NCBI RefSeq assembly: GCF_052156635.1
Contig: NZ_JBQKUO010000004.1
Span: 1-64,000, forward strand
From: Nitrospina sp052156635
GTDB lineage: Bacteria > Nitrospinota > Nitrospinia > Nitrospinales > Nitrospinaceae
Length of the DNA: 64,000 bases
Reading direction: 5' to 3'
Shown here: in pieces, positions 42,361 through 50,655 of the stretch
Layout of the letters: each line of letters starts with the position of its first letter
Position numbering within the stretch: position 1 is the first letter of the stretch
The notes under the pieces: model-generated
Seen by the model: only the letters and a program-made list of their open reading frames with translations
What the model was told of the DNA's origin: nothing
The model's database searches: none
Translations under genes and position numbers: made by a program

Positions 42361-45135
42361 TCAGAAATCGTCGTCGGCGAACTCGTCGTCCTCATCATCC
42401 TCTTCATCCCCGGCTTCCGAGTCGTCTTCTTCCTCATCCAGAGGTTCACCAAAACCCCCATCAAAGAAACCGTCCATGAAGGGATCTTCCTCTTCGAGAG
42501 ACAGGCTCATATCGACTCCGGGCTTGTCGTAGGAAACCAGCAGGTCGGTAATGTCCTGGGCCTGCTTGTCAATATCGCCGTTTTCAATCGTACTCAATTT
42601 ATGGAATTTGGTCTGGATGGTGTAATCCCCGTCCTCCTTCGGCCAATGGTTGGGCATCGGCGTCCAGGGAATCATTTCACGTGTATCCTTCAACCATTTG
42701 GGAATCCATTCCTCGCGCAGGCGTTCCTGTGCGATCTTGAATTCGATTCCCTTGTCGCCACCATCATGGCATTTGCCGCATTCCATGTAGTTGACCATCT
42801 TGACGCCGTTTTCAATGGACGCCTTGTCTTTCTTCAGGTGAACTCCTGCTTCGTATTTGATTTCACTCGGAGCCACCAGCTCGAAATATGCCGTCAGGTC
42901 ACGCAATTGGGAATCGGTCAGGTTGAAAGTTGGCATTTTAACCTCAACCCATTTGCGCACAGGAGTGGGTTTCTTCATGAAGGAATACAGCCAGGATCCC
43001 TTCAGTCGATCACCCACGTGATAGGTTTTGGTTTCAAGCGGAGGCGGATACTGAGCCGTGGACTTCAGGTGTTCCTGGATGTCCCCGCCATACCCTTCCA
43101 CAATATGGCAACCGCGGCAGTTGAATTGCGTGATCAATCTCCGGCCGCGCTCAATAGTCAACTCATCCTGGGAGTAATTCCTTTTGTAACGTTCGGGTAT
43201 GAACAAACCATTCAATCCGCGAAGGAAAACCATCAGGGCCTGGATCTCATCTTCCGCCAACTCGAAGTCCGGCATTTTATCGAGAATGCGTTCGGTGCGA
43301 TACACCGTGGGATTTTTTAGTTTGTTATACGTCCAGGACTCCCATGTGTGTGGGATGTGCGTATCGGCAAATTCCAACTCGCGAACCTGTTTGCTTCCGA
43401 ATGAAGACAATTCCGGCGCGATGCGGCCTTCCTTTTCCATTCCGGGAACATTGTGGCAGGCAAAACAACCCCGGTTTCTTACCAGTTTTTCACCAAACGC
43501 GATGGTATCCGGATCCTTGTATTTCCTTTCGATTCCGGGAATCTCCACCGGTTTCCCAAACTGGATCAGATACGCGGCGATGTTTGACGCCTCTTCCACG
43601 CTCAGGCGCATATCGGGCATTTTGCTTTCGTGGTTGTAATCGCGCGGATTGCTTAGCCAGCTCACTATCCAGTCGGCGGAAACCTTCTCGCCGATGTTAC
43701 TCAGGTTCGGGGCGAACCGTTCACCCTTCCCTTTCAGCTTGTGGCAGGCCTGGCACCCTACAGATTCAAAAAGCTCTTGACCCTTTTTGGGATCGCCCCC
43801 TTTGAATTTTTCGGGTAGCTGGTACCCCTTTTCGGATTTATCCCATAGGTAAGCAGAAATGGCGAGCGCATGTTCGTCGCTCAAACCAAAATCCGGCATG
43901 CGCGTTTCCGGCAGGTAATCCTTCGGCTTTTTTACCCACCGGTACAACCAGCTGGGATCGACCTTGGCGGCAATTTTTCGCAGGCTCGGGCCCACCTTGC
44001 GTTCTTCCGCAAACCCTTCAACAAGGTGGCAACCATGACAACCCAGCTTCAGGAACAGCTTCTTGCCCTTGGTGAGGATGGGAGCCCCTTTCAGACTGAC
44101 CACTTCGGCATGGCAGTTGGTGCAGTTCGATTGCATGAGACTGCCGTGAAGAAGGGGTTCGTTGATGCCAAGGGTCTGGTCCATTTCATGATGGGAGCCA
44201 TGGGCATCTTCCGTAGGTGCGGTGGCCGTCCCCTGCCCCCTGTGACACCATGTGCATCCCGTTTCCAGAGGATCGTGGTGTTCAATCAGGATTTCCCGGT
44301 TCGGGTGGGTTTTGAGAGGTTCCTTGAAATCTTTATAGTAGGGATCGTTAAAAGAAACGTGACAGGTGTGGCACCGGTCCACTTTGTAAATGATCTCGCC
44401 AAACTTGTTTTTGGCGGAACCGGGAATGACCGTTTGCTTGATCTCAGCGGGCCGCAGGAACAGATTGAAGGGCTTGTAGTAATCCATTCTCTGGGCGAGG
44501 ATGACCTGCTGGTTGGTCAAGCCTACCAGTTCATTCTCAAGATTTTTCTTGTGGACCTTGAACTCCAGAAGTTTGGCTTCCGCGTCATCGCGCTTGCGGG
44601 TGAGGTCTTCAATGATCGGCTCGAAATCGGCGATGTGGTGCTTGGTCTCCTCAACACGATTCAGCTCGACTTCATAATTCTTGCCTTCATGCTGGGCTTT
44701 TTTGTAGTAGTAATAATATTCGTCCAGCCGGCTTTTTTCGAATTTCAAAGCTTCCTTGGCATCATCCAGTGCCACCTGGGCATTCCAGGCCGCATCCGCG
44801 AGCTGCTGGTATTCCTCATCATTTTCCAGCTTCTCTTCTTCCTTGGCAATGGCCTGACGGAGTTCCTCGGTACGCCCTTCGATTTTCTCGGTGACTTCCA
44901 CGTATTCCGCACGCGTGCGCTCGTACTGGGCCTCGTTGTAGGTATCCTGAAAATCCTTGTAGCCGCGCCGGATGAATTCGTCATCCCAGAAAGCCCACAG
45001 GGTCACGAACAGCAAGGCGCCGGAACACAGGAAAAACAGAAAGCTGTACGAAGTGCGCTCATCAAACTCCCCATCCTGGAACGCGGAGTCTTCCTTATTT
45101 TCTTCCTCTTGGGGATCTTTAGTTTCTTCAGCCAT
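42361..45135 (-). CDS. Octaheme cytochrome c with N-terminal membrane anchor and coiled coil
   Basis: A 924-residue protein. A single membrane helix lies at about residues 30-50, then a long charged coiled coil (about 55-230) projects outward, followed by eight CxxCH heme c motifs from CHTCH (255-259) to CGKCH (786-790): CHTCH, CTWCH, CTNCH, CHGCH, CQACH, CFACH, CRGCH, CGKCH. Several sit in class-I-like cytochrome c modules, with distal methionines in M-x-D/F patterns (TRMPDFGLS, SKMPDMRLS, DKMPDFELA, VKMPTFNLT). The C-terminus is a ~35-residue Asp/Glu-rich tail. It follows subunit IV by 20 bases and probably is the electron-accepting cytochrome of this quinol oxidase, replacing cytochrome f or c1. 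Confidence 0.9.
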   Translation of the reverse strand: MAEETKDPQEEENKEDSAFQDGEFDERTSYSFLFFLCSGALLFVTLWAFWDDEFIRRGYKDFQDTYNEAQYERTRAEYVEVTEKIEGRTEELRQAIAKEEEKLENDEEYQQLADAAWNAQVALDDAKEALKFEKSRLDEYYYYYKKAQHEGKNYEVELNRVEETKHHIADFEPIIEDLTRKRDDAEAKLLEFKVHKKNLENELVGLTNQQVILAQRMDYYKPFNLFLRPAEIKQTVIPGSAKNKFGEIIYKVDRCHTCHVSFNDPYYKDFKEPLKTHPNREILIEHHDPLETGCTWCHRGQGTATAPTEDAHGSHHEMDQTLGINEPLLHGSLMQSNCTNCHAEVVSLKGAPILTKGKKLFLKLGCHGCHLVEGFAEERKVGPSLRKIAAKVDPSWLYRWVKKPKDYLPETRMPDFGLSDEHALAISAYLWDKSEKGYQLPEKFKGGDPKKGQELFESVGCQACHKLKGKGERFAPNLSNIGEKVSADWIVSWLSNPRDYNHESKMPDMRLSVEEASNIAAYLIQFGKPVEIPGIERKYKDPDTIAFGEKLVRNRGCFACHNVPGMEKEGRIAPELSSFGSKQVRELEFADTHIPHTWESWTYNKLKNPTVYRTERILDKMPDFELAEDEIQALMVFLRGLNGLFIPERYKRNYSQDELTIERGRRLITQFNCRGCHIVEGYGGDIQEHLKSTAQYPPPLETKTYHVGDRLKGSWLYSFMKKPTPVRKWVEVKMPTFNLTDSQLRDLTAYFELVAPSEIKYEAGVHLKKDKASIENGVKMVNYMECGKCHDGGDKGIEFKIAQERLREEWIPKWLKDTREMIPWTPMPNHWPKEDGDYTIQTKFHKLSTIENGDIDKQAQDITDLLVSYDKPGVDMSLSLEEEDPFMDGFFDGGFGEPLDEEEDDSEAGDEEDDEDDEFADDDF

Positions 45136-45155
45136 GGATGTTTCTGAAAAGCCCG

Positions 45156-45968
45156 TTAAACGTTAAACCAGGGGGTGACCCAAATGTATTTGATATTGAA
45201 CCCGAGCCTCAGGGCGATCTTGATGACGATACCGATCATGATCAAATACAATTGCACCTTTAGGAACATGCGGAGGAAGCCTACTGTTTTGAGGGCTTTT
45301 CTCTCCATGAAAAAATAAACGGCGGTCCCGACGGCGAAATAACCGAGCACCACGACACCACCCACCAGCATGGCCATGTCATAGGTACGCACGCCGAGTG
45401 CATAGGGAAGATCGACGTTGGTCAGGGCCACCACCTTGTGCGGATCCCAGTACTGCCAGGGCATGAACAGGTTCCAGCCCGGACCCCGCAGGAACACGCC
45501 CATGATGATGAGCGCAATCCAGAGAACGAGAAAGCCGAAACTGTAAACCCAGATAGCCAGCTTACGCTCGGTGTAGGTGTAGTACCCGTTGCCCTTGGGG
45601 TTCACATCGAGATAGGGAATCAGCATGAGCCCAACGATAATGAGAACCGGCGCCACAACACCCGCAAACCAGGGGTCGAAATAAACCAGGATGTCCTGCA
45701 GGCCGAGAAAATACCACGGCGCCTTGGACGGGTTGGGTGTCTTGGTCGGATTGGCCGCTTCTTCAAGCGGCGCATCGATGGTGATCGACCACACCGTCAA
45801 CAGAACACTGACGATGATGGCGCAGAGAAATTCCAGACGGACCAGATACGGCCAGACGTGGACCTTCTCCGGCAGATCCTCTACTTTCTTTTTCGGAGCC
45901 GCTTTAGCCGGCGCCTTGGCGGCCGGTTTGGCGGGTGGCTTGGCAGGTGGTTTCTCTGCGGTCCCCAT
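45156..45968 (-). CDS. petD: Cytochrome b6f-type subunit IV (C-terminal half of cytochrome b)
   Basis: A 270-residue membrane protein equivalent to helices E-G(H) of cytochrome b. The quinol-oxidation motif reads APWY (NPSKAPWYFLGLQDIL, about residues 83-98) where PEWY or PDWY is usual, so the acidic residue is absent. The protein has an extra N-terminal Ala/Pro/Lys-rich segment (~30 residues, PPAKPPAKPAAKAPAK) and extra helices at the C-terminus, making it much longer than chloroplast subunit IV (~160). It contains no heme-binding histidines of its own. It lies 58 bases after cytochrome b6 and 20 bases before the octaheme gene, consistent with one operon. Confidence 0.9.
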   Translation of the reverse strand: MGTAEKPPAKPPAKPAAKAPAKAAPKKKVEDLPEKVHVWPYLVRLEFLCAIIVSVLLTVWSITIDAPLEEAANPTKTPNPSKAPWYFLGLQDILVYFDPWFAGVVAPVLIIVGLMLIPYLDVNPKGNGYYTYTERKLAIWVYSFGFLVLWIALIIMGVFLRGPGWNLFMPWQYWDPHKVVALTNVDLPYALGVRTYDMAMLVGGVVVLGYFAVGTAVYFFMERKALKTVGFLRMFLKVQLYLIMIGIVIKIALRLGFNIKYIWVTPWFNV

Positions 45969-46026
45969 AGAAAGACTTCCTATCCTTCAAAAAAGTTTCA
46001 ATCAGCGAAACGTGAACAACAACATA

Positions 46027-46851
46027 TCAAAGCGGTCCGGAGATGCCTCCGTCCTTTCGGATTCGCCAGAAATGGACGATCATCAGGGCGCCGGCCACCA
46101 GAGGTATCAGAATGCAGTGCAATACGTAAAAACGGAGCAACGCCGGCGGCCCGACAAGACTGCCGCCCAACAGCATGGAACGGGCGTCGTACCTTGCCGT
46201 CACACCCACATATTCCGCAAAAGGACCTTCAGACCCGAGGAACGGTGTCGCCCGCGCCATGTTGGTGCCTACGGTGACCGCCCACATCGCCAATTGGTCC
46301 CACGGCAGGAGGTAACCGGTGAAGCTCAGGAGAAGCGTGAAGGTCACGAGGAACACGCCGATAACCCAGTTGAACTCGCGGGGTGGTTTGTACGAGCCTG
46401 TCAAAAACACCCGGAACATGTGCAGCCAGACGGTAATGACCATCGCGTGCGCCGCCCATCGATGCATGTTCCGCATCAACATGCCGAACGGGACGTCATA
46501 CTGCAGGTATTTCATGTCATAGTAAGCGTACTCTCCCACCGGACGGTAGTAAAACATCAGGATGATGCCCGTCACAACGAGGGAAAGAAAAAGCAGGAAG
46601 GTAATCCCACCCATGCACCATGTGAATTTGATACGCAACGCATGGCGGTGGATTTTTACGGGATGCAGGTGGAGCCAGACGTTACTCGCGATCTGCAAAA
46701 CGCGGTTCCGCGGAGTGTCGGCGTATCCATGGCGGAACGACGAGGTCCAAACCTGGGATTCGGTGATCTTCTCCGCCGCTTCCTCAAAAAGCTTTCCGCT
46801 TTTGATGGACTCTTTGATCTCTTCAAAATTCGGAATTTTGGGTTTAGCCAA
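46027..46851 (-). CDS. petB: Cytochrome b6 (N-terminal half of cytochrome b)
   Basis: A 274-residue four-helix membrane protein holding two b hemes. Histidine pairs are H-x13-H in helix B (NMHRWAAHAMVITVWLHMFR) and H-x14-H in helix D (LLRFYVLHCILIPLVAGA and VHFWRIRKDGG). A cysteine in FTWCMGGITFLLF corresponds to the cysteine of b6 that holds the extra heme c_i (b6: CLGGIT), so the third, covalently bound heme is likely present. The helix-D spacing of 14 is b6-type. Start: TTG at 46851, with AGGAG seven bases before; there is no better ATG. Rieske precedes it, with a terminator-like hairpin in between (46884-46957). Confidence 0.93.
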   Translation of the reverse strand: MAKPKIPNFEEIKESIKSGKLFEEAAEKITESQVWTSSFRHGYADTPRNRVLQIASNVWLHLHPVKIHRHALRIKFTWCMGGITFLLFLSLVVTGIILMFYYRPVGEYAYYDMKYLQYDVPFGMLMRNMHRWAAHAMVITVWLHMFRVFLTGSYKPPREFNWVIGVFLVTFTLLLSFTGYLLPWDQLAMWAVTVGTNMARATPFLGSEGPFAEYVGVTARYDARSMLLGGSLVGPPALLRFYVLHCILIPLVAGALMIVHFWRIRKDGGISGPL

Positions 46852-46883
46852 AACTCAATCTCCTAAACACTGCTGATTAATCT

Positions 46884-46957
46884 AATAAAAAAAGGCGAGT
46901 ACGGGATCATGCCCATCAGGTTCTGAGGTAAGAACCCGGCTCTTCCCACTCGCCTTT
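46884..46957 (-). terminator. Long nested hairpin with T-tract between Rieske and cytochrome b genes (possible attenuator)
   Basis: On the minus strand a perfect 10-base-pair outer stem (46957-46948 with 46900-46891) is followed by seven T's. The interior also pairs: GGG/CCC, GCC/GGC and GGTTCT/AGAACC, forming one long interrupted stem. Its 5' arm lies within the last codons of the Rieske gene. It meets the criteria of a rho-independent terminator, yet the next operon gene begins only 33 bases on. Confidence 0.75.
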
Positions 46958-47479
46958 CTCGTACAGAAACACCTTGCTTTTATCGACCACAATTTCACCG
47001 TCCGGGGCAATTCCTACCTTTAACCGTTCCAGAGGCCGTGGAGCCGGACCTTCGAAATTGATTCCATCCATTGTAAAACCACTGCCATGACAGGGGCACT
47101 TGTACTTACCTTCCGATCGCAGCCACAAGGGCGTGCAACCCAGATGCGTGCAGCGGGCGAGAATCGCATACAGCCGCTGCTCCTCACGCACAATCCAGAC
47201 ACGCTGATCCTTGACCCACTTGGTGCTCACTTCGCCCACTGTGTAATCACTCACCTTGCCAGCCTTGAACTTGGGAGACGGCTCGAACAACACACGCGGG
47301 AACAACAAGCGGAGAAAATAAACGGATGACAAACCCAAAGTGGCCATGAACCCGGCCCAACCGGCATACGAGAAAAAATCCCGTCTTGAGTAAAGATTGT
47401 TGGGTTTCTCTTTACCGCCCTTGTCCTTGGCCGCAGGCTTGGCCGGGGGGATGTTTGGATTTTTGGAAGGCTGTGCCAT
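46916..47479 (-). CDS. petC: Rieske [2Fe-2S] protein
   Basis: The high-potential iron-sulfur subunit of a bc/b6f-type complex, 187 residues. An N-terminal Pro/Lys-rich cytosolic segment precedes a membrane anchor at about 37-60 (YAGWAGFMATLGLSSVYFLRLL). Cluster ligands are CTHLGC (about 117-122) and CPCHGSGF (about 138-145), each supplying one Cys and one His plus a structural disulfide. The SRRDF-like YSRRDFFS just before the anchor resembles a twin-arginine signal, so TatC (encoded here) may insert it. It is the first gene of the respiratory cluster; a plausible promoter is at 47566-47594. Confidence 0.95.
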   Translation of the reverse strand: MAQPSKNPNIPPAKPAAKDKGGKEKPNNLYSRRDFFSYAGWAGFMATLGLSSVYFLRLLFPRVLFEPSPKFKAGKVSDYTVGEVSTKWVKDQRVWIVREEQRLYAILARCTHLGCTPLWLRSEGKYKCPCHGSGFTMDGINFEGPAPRPLERLKVGIAPDGEIVVDKSKVFLYEKGEWEEPGSYLRT

Positions 47480-47565
47480 AAGTTCTTTTAACTCAATTGT
47501 TTATATAAATCCTGAAATCCTGGATAGTCAGCCAAGAATGGACATACCACTCTAGCAAAGGATGG

Positions 47566-47594
47566 TTTTTAACATAATTAGAAAATGGAGTCAA
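47566..47594 (-). promoter_or_regulatory. Candidate promoter of the Rieske/cytochrome operon
   Basis: TTGACT (47594-47589) and TAAAAA (47571-47566) are separated by 17 bases. The -35 is strong, the -10 matches the consensus at only four of six positions. The leader to the Rieske ATG would be about 80 bases and contains no obvious regulatory hairpin. Confidence 0.4.
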
Positions 47595-47624
47595 GGTAAG
47601 ATAGTTACATCACAAACCCTTGAA

Positions 47625-48971
47625 TTATCGCCTTGGAGTCAAACCTCGCAGGCAGGCCCGCGCGGCTTCCAAAACCCCGATTGCGGAGTCCCCAAAACCG
47701 GGTAAAAGTTGTGTCAGCGCCTTCACTGTCATGCCCCGTTGAATGGCCAGCGTCGCCAGGGTGAGCATTTCGGAAGCGCCGATTCCGGATATCTGTGCAC
47801 CGATGACTTTCCGGCTCTCCCGGTCGGCCAGCAATTTGCAAAACCCGCCACCCTGACCGGGAATTTCGTCCGCATTCAATGGCAACCCGTTGAAACGGCC
47901 TTCCACCGGTTTCAGGTATCCCTTGTGGTGTGCGTCTTCCGCCCGGCAACCCACCGCAGCCAGGGGCGGATTGGAATGCAGGCGAAAAGGAATGCCACCC
48001 GGGTCCAGAATTCTTTCTTTTCCCAATGCGTTCTGTGCGGCGGTGCGGCCTTCCTCGCTGGAGTGTTCCGGCGAACGTTCGTGCCCGGTCACACTTCCCG
48101 CAGCAAACACATTCTTAACGGACGTACGCATGCAGGCGTCGGCCCAGATTTCACGACGGTCTCCCATTTCCATGCCCATCGCGGCGTCCAACGAACCCGG
48201 TGTGCGCCCCACGCGCCTGTATCCAACCAGGATTTTTTCGACGGAAAACTTGATTCCCCCATCCAGAGTGATATCGATACCACCGTCTTGCTTCAAAATG
48301 GACAGGATCTTTTTATTGAACAGGGATTTGACCTTGGCCCGCTTCAAACCGGCTTCCAGGACATCGATCAGTTCGGGGTCGCGGTCGGCGATCATGCGTT
48401 TCTGTTCATTGCACAGGAACACCCTGGTACCCAGGCGGTTAAAGAAGAGCGCCGTTTCAATCACCGCCACCCCGTCTCCCAGGATCAGGATCGACTCCGG
48501 TAATGTCTCCAGTTCGAGAAACCGGTCGACAGGAAGGATGGTGTCTTCATCGAAGGGAACGGTGGCAATGGATTCGGCGTCCGAACCCATTGCCAGAACC
48601 ACATTATCGGCCTGCACTTCCTGCTTGCCCTTTTCCGTTTCAACGCGCAGGGTACCGGTTCCGGCAAGGGTTCCTTTGCCTTCGATCAGGGTCACGCCGG
48701 AGGCTTCCAGGTCATGCCTCGCCTGGTTCGAAGCGGCCTGAGCAATGGAGGAAAAACGTGTCCGCACACCTTCCCAATCGACAGGCCGAACGGCCCCGAA
48801 TTCCGGGTCGGCAAGGAGGGTGCGCACAGGGTGGAGTCCACGATTCAGGTAGTGGCCACCCAGGGCATCCATCTCTACGAGACACACGCGGGCGCCCATG
48901 TCACTGCCTTGCCGGGCGGCGGCGAGACCGGCAGTGCCACCTCCCAGGATGGCGAGATCAAACTGGCTCAT
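47625..48971 (-). CDS. FAD-dependent pyridine-nucleotide-disulfide-oxidoreductase-like protein lacking redox cysteines
   Basis: A 448-residue flavoprotein with the Lpd/Mer/GR plan: FAD motif LAILGGGTAGLAAARQG, the ADP motif ILGDGVAVIETALFFNRLGTRVFL (about residues 172-196), FAAGSVTGHE near 290 and a dimerisation domain. The place of the active-site CxxxxC reads GGHYLNRGLHPVRTLL, with no cysteine, and the C-terminal HPTLSE-type catalytic histidine is replaced by LLPGFGDS. It therefore cannot do dithiol chemistry; it may be an NAD(P)H or quinone reductase, or a transhydrogenase-like enzyme. It lies 145 bases upstream of the Rieske gene, same strand, but its 3' side has a separate promoter region. 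Confidence 0.85.
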   Translation of the reverse strand: MSQFDLAILGGGTAGLAAARQGSDMGARVCLVEMDALGGHYLNRGLHPVRTLLADPEFGAVRPVDWEGVRTRFSSIAQAASNQARHDLEASGVTLIEGKGTLAGTGTLRVETEKGKQEVQADNVVLAMGSDAESIATVPFDEDTILPVDRFLELETLPESILILGDGVAVIETALFFNRLGTRVFLCNEQKRMIADRDPELIDVLEAGLKRAKVKSLFNKKILSILKQDGGIDITLDGGIKFSVEKILVGYRRVGRTPGSLDAAMGMEMGDRREIWADACMRTSVKNVFAAGSVTGHERSPEHSSEEGRTAAQNALGKERILDPGGIPFRLHSNPPLAAVGCRAEDAHHKGYLKPVEGRFNGLPLNADEIPGQGGGFCKLLADRESRKVIGAQISGIGASEMLTLATLAIQRGMTVKALTQLLPGFGDSAIGVLEAARACLRGLTPRR

Positions 48972-49055
48972 TCAAACACTTCCATCGTCATGCACCGGTT
49001 GAATTACCCACATTAAAGCACAATCCCGAAACCCGCCGCAATTGCCCTTTCTGGC

Positions 49056-49412
49056 TTATAATACGTTCAAGGCAGCCATGCCGATCAACAGAACCAGGCC
49101 GACGGACGCGATCACCGCATGCAGAGTGACGTTCATTTTACGGCTCAACGGGATGGCAGTCAGAAAGTAGGCGGCAACAAAGTAGATGAACCCGTCATTG
49201 TTCCCAAGCTGGTGGTTGACATAGAGAAACAAACCCAACATGGCGATCGACGCGACATAAACGTAACGGTGCAACTGGTACAAGCGCTTTCGCCGGTCCT
49301 GGGGAAGCATGCTGACACCTATGATGATGTTGGCGAAGACGATCAGGATGGTGAGGAACAGGGTCTGGAAGCTTGGATGGGCAAACAGGTCGCCCAGCGT
49401 TTGAATCTGCAT
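49056..49412 (-). CDS. Small polytopic membrane protein of unknown function
   Basis: A 118-residue hydrophobic protein with four predicted helices (about 15-37, 47-63, 70-86 and 95-117) and short basic loops (QDRRKRLYQLHRYVY). I do not recognise the family. It contains three histidines in loop/helix positions (LHRYVY, VNHQLG, TLHAVIA) that would suit a heme or metal site, but nothing proves it. It is encoded just after tRNA-Leu in the same direction, 41 bases away, and before the flavoprotein gene. Its gene may be part of a secG-tRNA-Leu transcript reading through. Confidence 0.6.
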   Translation of the reverse strand: MQIQTLGDLFAHPSFQTLFLTILIVFANIIIGVSMLPQDRRKRLYQLHRYVYVASIAMLGLFLYVNHQLGNNDGFIYFVAAYFLTAIPLSRKMNVTLHAVIASVGLVLLIGMAALNVL

Positions 49413-49452
49413 GATTCAAATTCGGAGGCCCTTGCCGGCGAAGGCAAGTGGA

Positions 49453-49537
49453 TGGTGCCGATGGGGAGATTCGAACTCCCACGGGTTGCCCCATACGCCC
49501 CTCAAGCGCACGTGTCTACCAGTTCCACCACATCGGC
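49453..49537 (-). tRNA. tRNA-Leu (anticodon GAG)
   Basis: A class II tRNA with long variable arm, minus strand: acceptor GCCGATG/CATCGGC, D arm with GGTGGAACTGGTAGAC, anticodon stem TGCGC/GCGTA with loop TTGAGGG (anticodon GAG), T arm GGGAGTTCGAATCTCCC, encoded CCA. It directly follows secG, the common bacterial arrangement. Confidence 0.97.
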
Positions 49538-49549
49538 ATTTAAGCGAAT

Positions 49550-49861
49550 TTATTTCTTGGAGTTGTCCTGAGCTGGCTGGGTCGGGATGGTCGTGGTTTC
49601 TTCCACTTCGTTGATCACGGAATCCTGCTTTTTGCTGGACAGCACCGTCGCCAGGCTGAGGGACGTGATCATGAACACGATGGCCGCAACGGTGGTGAGT
49701 TTGGTCAAAAAATTTCCCGCTCCACTGCTGCCAAACATGGTCTGGCTGGACCCGGAACCGAACACCGCTCCCATGGCCGCGCCTTTGCCGGACTGCAGCA
49801 GGACGACGAGTATCAGGAAAACTGCGGCGGCAATGTGTAATACCGTAACAAACGTATGCAA
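49550..49861 (-). CDS. secG: Protein translocase subunit SecG
   Basis: Accessory subunit of the SecYEG channel, 103 residues with two membrane helices (about 3-20 LHIAAAVFLILVVLLQSG and 53-72). The loop has the SecG signature GKGAAMGAVFGSGSSQTMFGSSG and the GAGNFLTKLTT block. The C-terminal 20 residues are polar (TTTIPTQPAQDNSKK). The start is TTG at 49861, supported by AGGAGG five bases upstream; no ATG alternative exists. It follows tpiA by 16 bases and precedes tRNA-Leu by 12, the usual gap-tpiA-secG-tRNA-Leu order. Confidence 0.95.
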   Translation of the reverse strand: MHTFVTVLHIAAAVFLILVVLLQSGKGAAMGAVFGSGSSQTMFGSSGAGNFLTKLTTVAAIVFMITSLSLATVLSSKKQDSVINEVEETTTIPTQPAQDNSKK

Positions 49862-49877
49862 ACCAACCTCCTAAGAA

Positions 49878-50642
49878 TCACTCAACCGAGCCAATAATAG
49901 CACAAAATAAATCCACGTCCAAACTCGCGCCGCCCACCAGAGCGCCATCGATGTTGTCCTCCCCAAGAAGACCGCGGCTGTTCTCCGGCGTCACACTGCC
50001 GCCGTAAAGAACCCGTATGGACTCCCCGGCGGCGGGCCCATACAATTCGCCGATCCATTGACGGATCAGGCAGTGCACCTGTTCAGCCTGTTGCGGAGAG
50101 GCGTTCTTACCTGTACCGATGGCCCACACCGGTTCGTAAGCGACGACCACCCTTCCGACCGCAGACGGCTCAACGTCCTTCAAGCCTTCGGTCAATTGCA
50201 GATGAACCACGTGTTCGGTCTGCTCTGCATCGCGTTCGACCTCGGTTTCACCAACACAAAGGATGACGTTGAGGCCATGATCGAGAGCGTGCCTGACCTT
50301 TCGGTTGATGAGGGCCTCCGATTCGCCAAACTGGTGCCGCCGCTCCGAGTGGCCGACAATCACCCAGCCGCACCCCGCCTCCACCAGCATGGGCGCCGAA
50401 ATCTCACCCGTAAAGGCACCAGCGTCTTCGGCAAACACATTCTGTGCGGCAAGCCCGATACCGGTTCCCTTAAGCAGGGATGCCGCAAGCGAAAGCGAGG
50501 TGAACGGCGGTGCCACCACCACTTCCGCCGGACAACTGGAATCCAGCCGCCGGACCAGCCCTTGCAACAACCCCTCCGTCTCGGAAAGGGTCTTGTTCAT
50601 TTTCCAGTTGCCGGCAATCAGGATCTTTCGCATAAAGCCCAT
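49878..50642 (-). CDS. tpiA: Triosephosphate isomerase
   Basis: Interconverts dihydroxyacetone phosphate and glyceraldehyde 3-phosphate. Catalytic residues are all visible: lysine in AGNWKMNKT, histidine in VIVGHSERR, glutamate in AYEPVWAIGTG, and the phosphate-binding loop end VLYGGSVTPEN...GALVGGASL. At 254 residues the length is canonical. Two starts are possible, ATG 50642 and ATG 50633; the second gives the more typical MRKILIAGNWK. The gene follows gap by 13 bases. pgk, which is usually between or beside these two, is not here but at 30.3 kb. Confidence 0.97.
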   Translation of the reverse strand: MGFMRKILIAGNWKMNKTLSETEGLLQGLVRRLDSSCPAEVVVAPPFTSLSLAASLLKGTGIGLAAQNVFAEDAGAFTGEISAPMLVEAGCGWVIVGHSERRHQFGESEALINRKVRHALDHGLNVILCVGETEVERDAEQTEHVVHLQLTEGLKDVEPSAVGRVVVAYEPVWAIGTGKNASPQQAEQVHCLIRQWIGELYGPAAGESIRVLYGGSVTPENSRGLLGEDNIDGALVGGASLDVDLFCAIIGSVE

Positions 50643-50655
50643 TGTCCGTTGGCGC

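Noticed and set aside
43870..45147. A 425-residue open frame antisense to the octaheme cytochrome
   Set aside because: It covers several of the CxxCH motifs of the minus strand, has no motifs itself and no plausible ribosome site.
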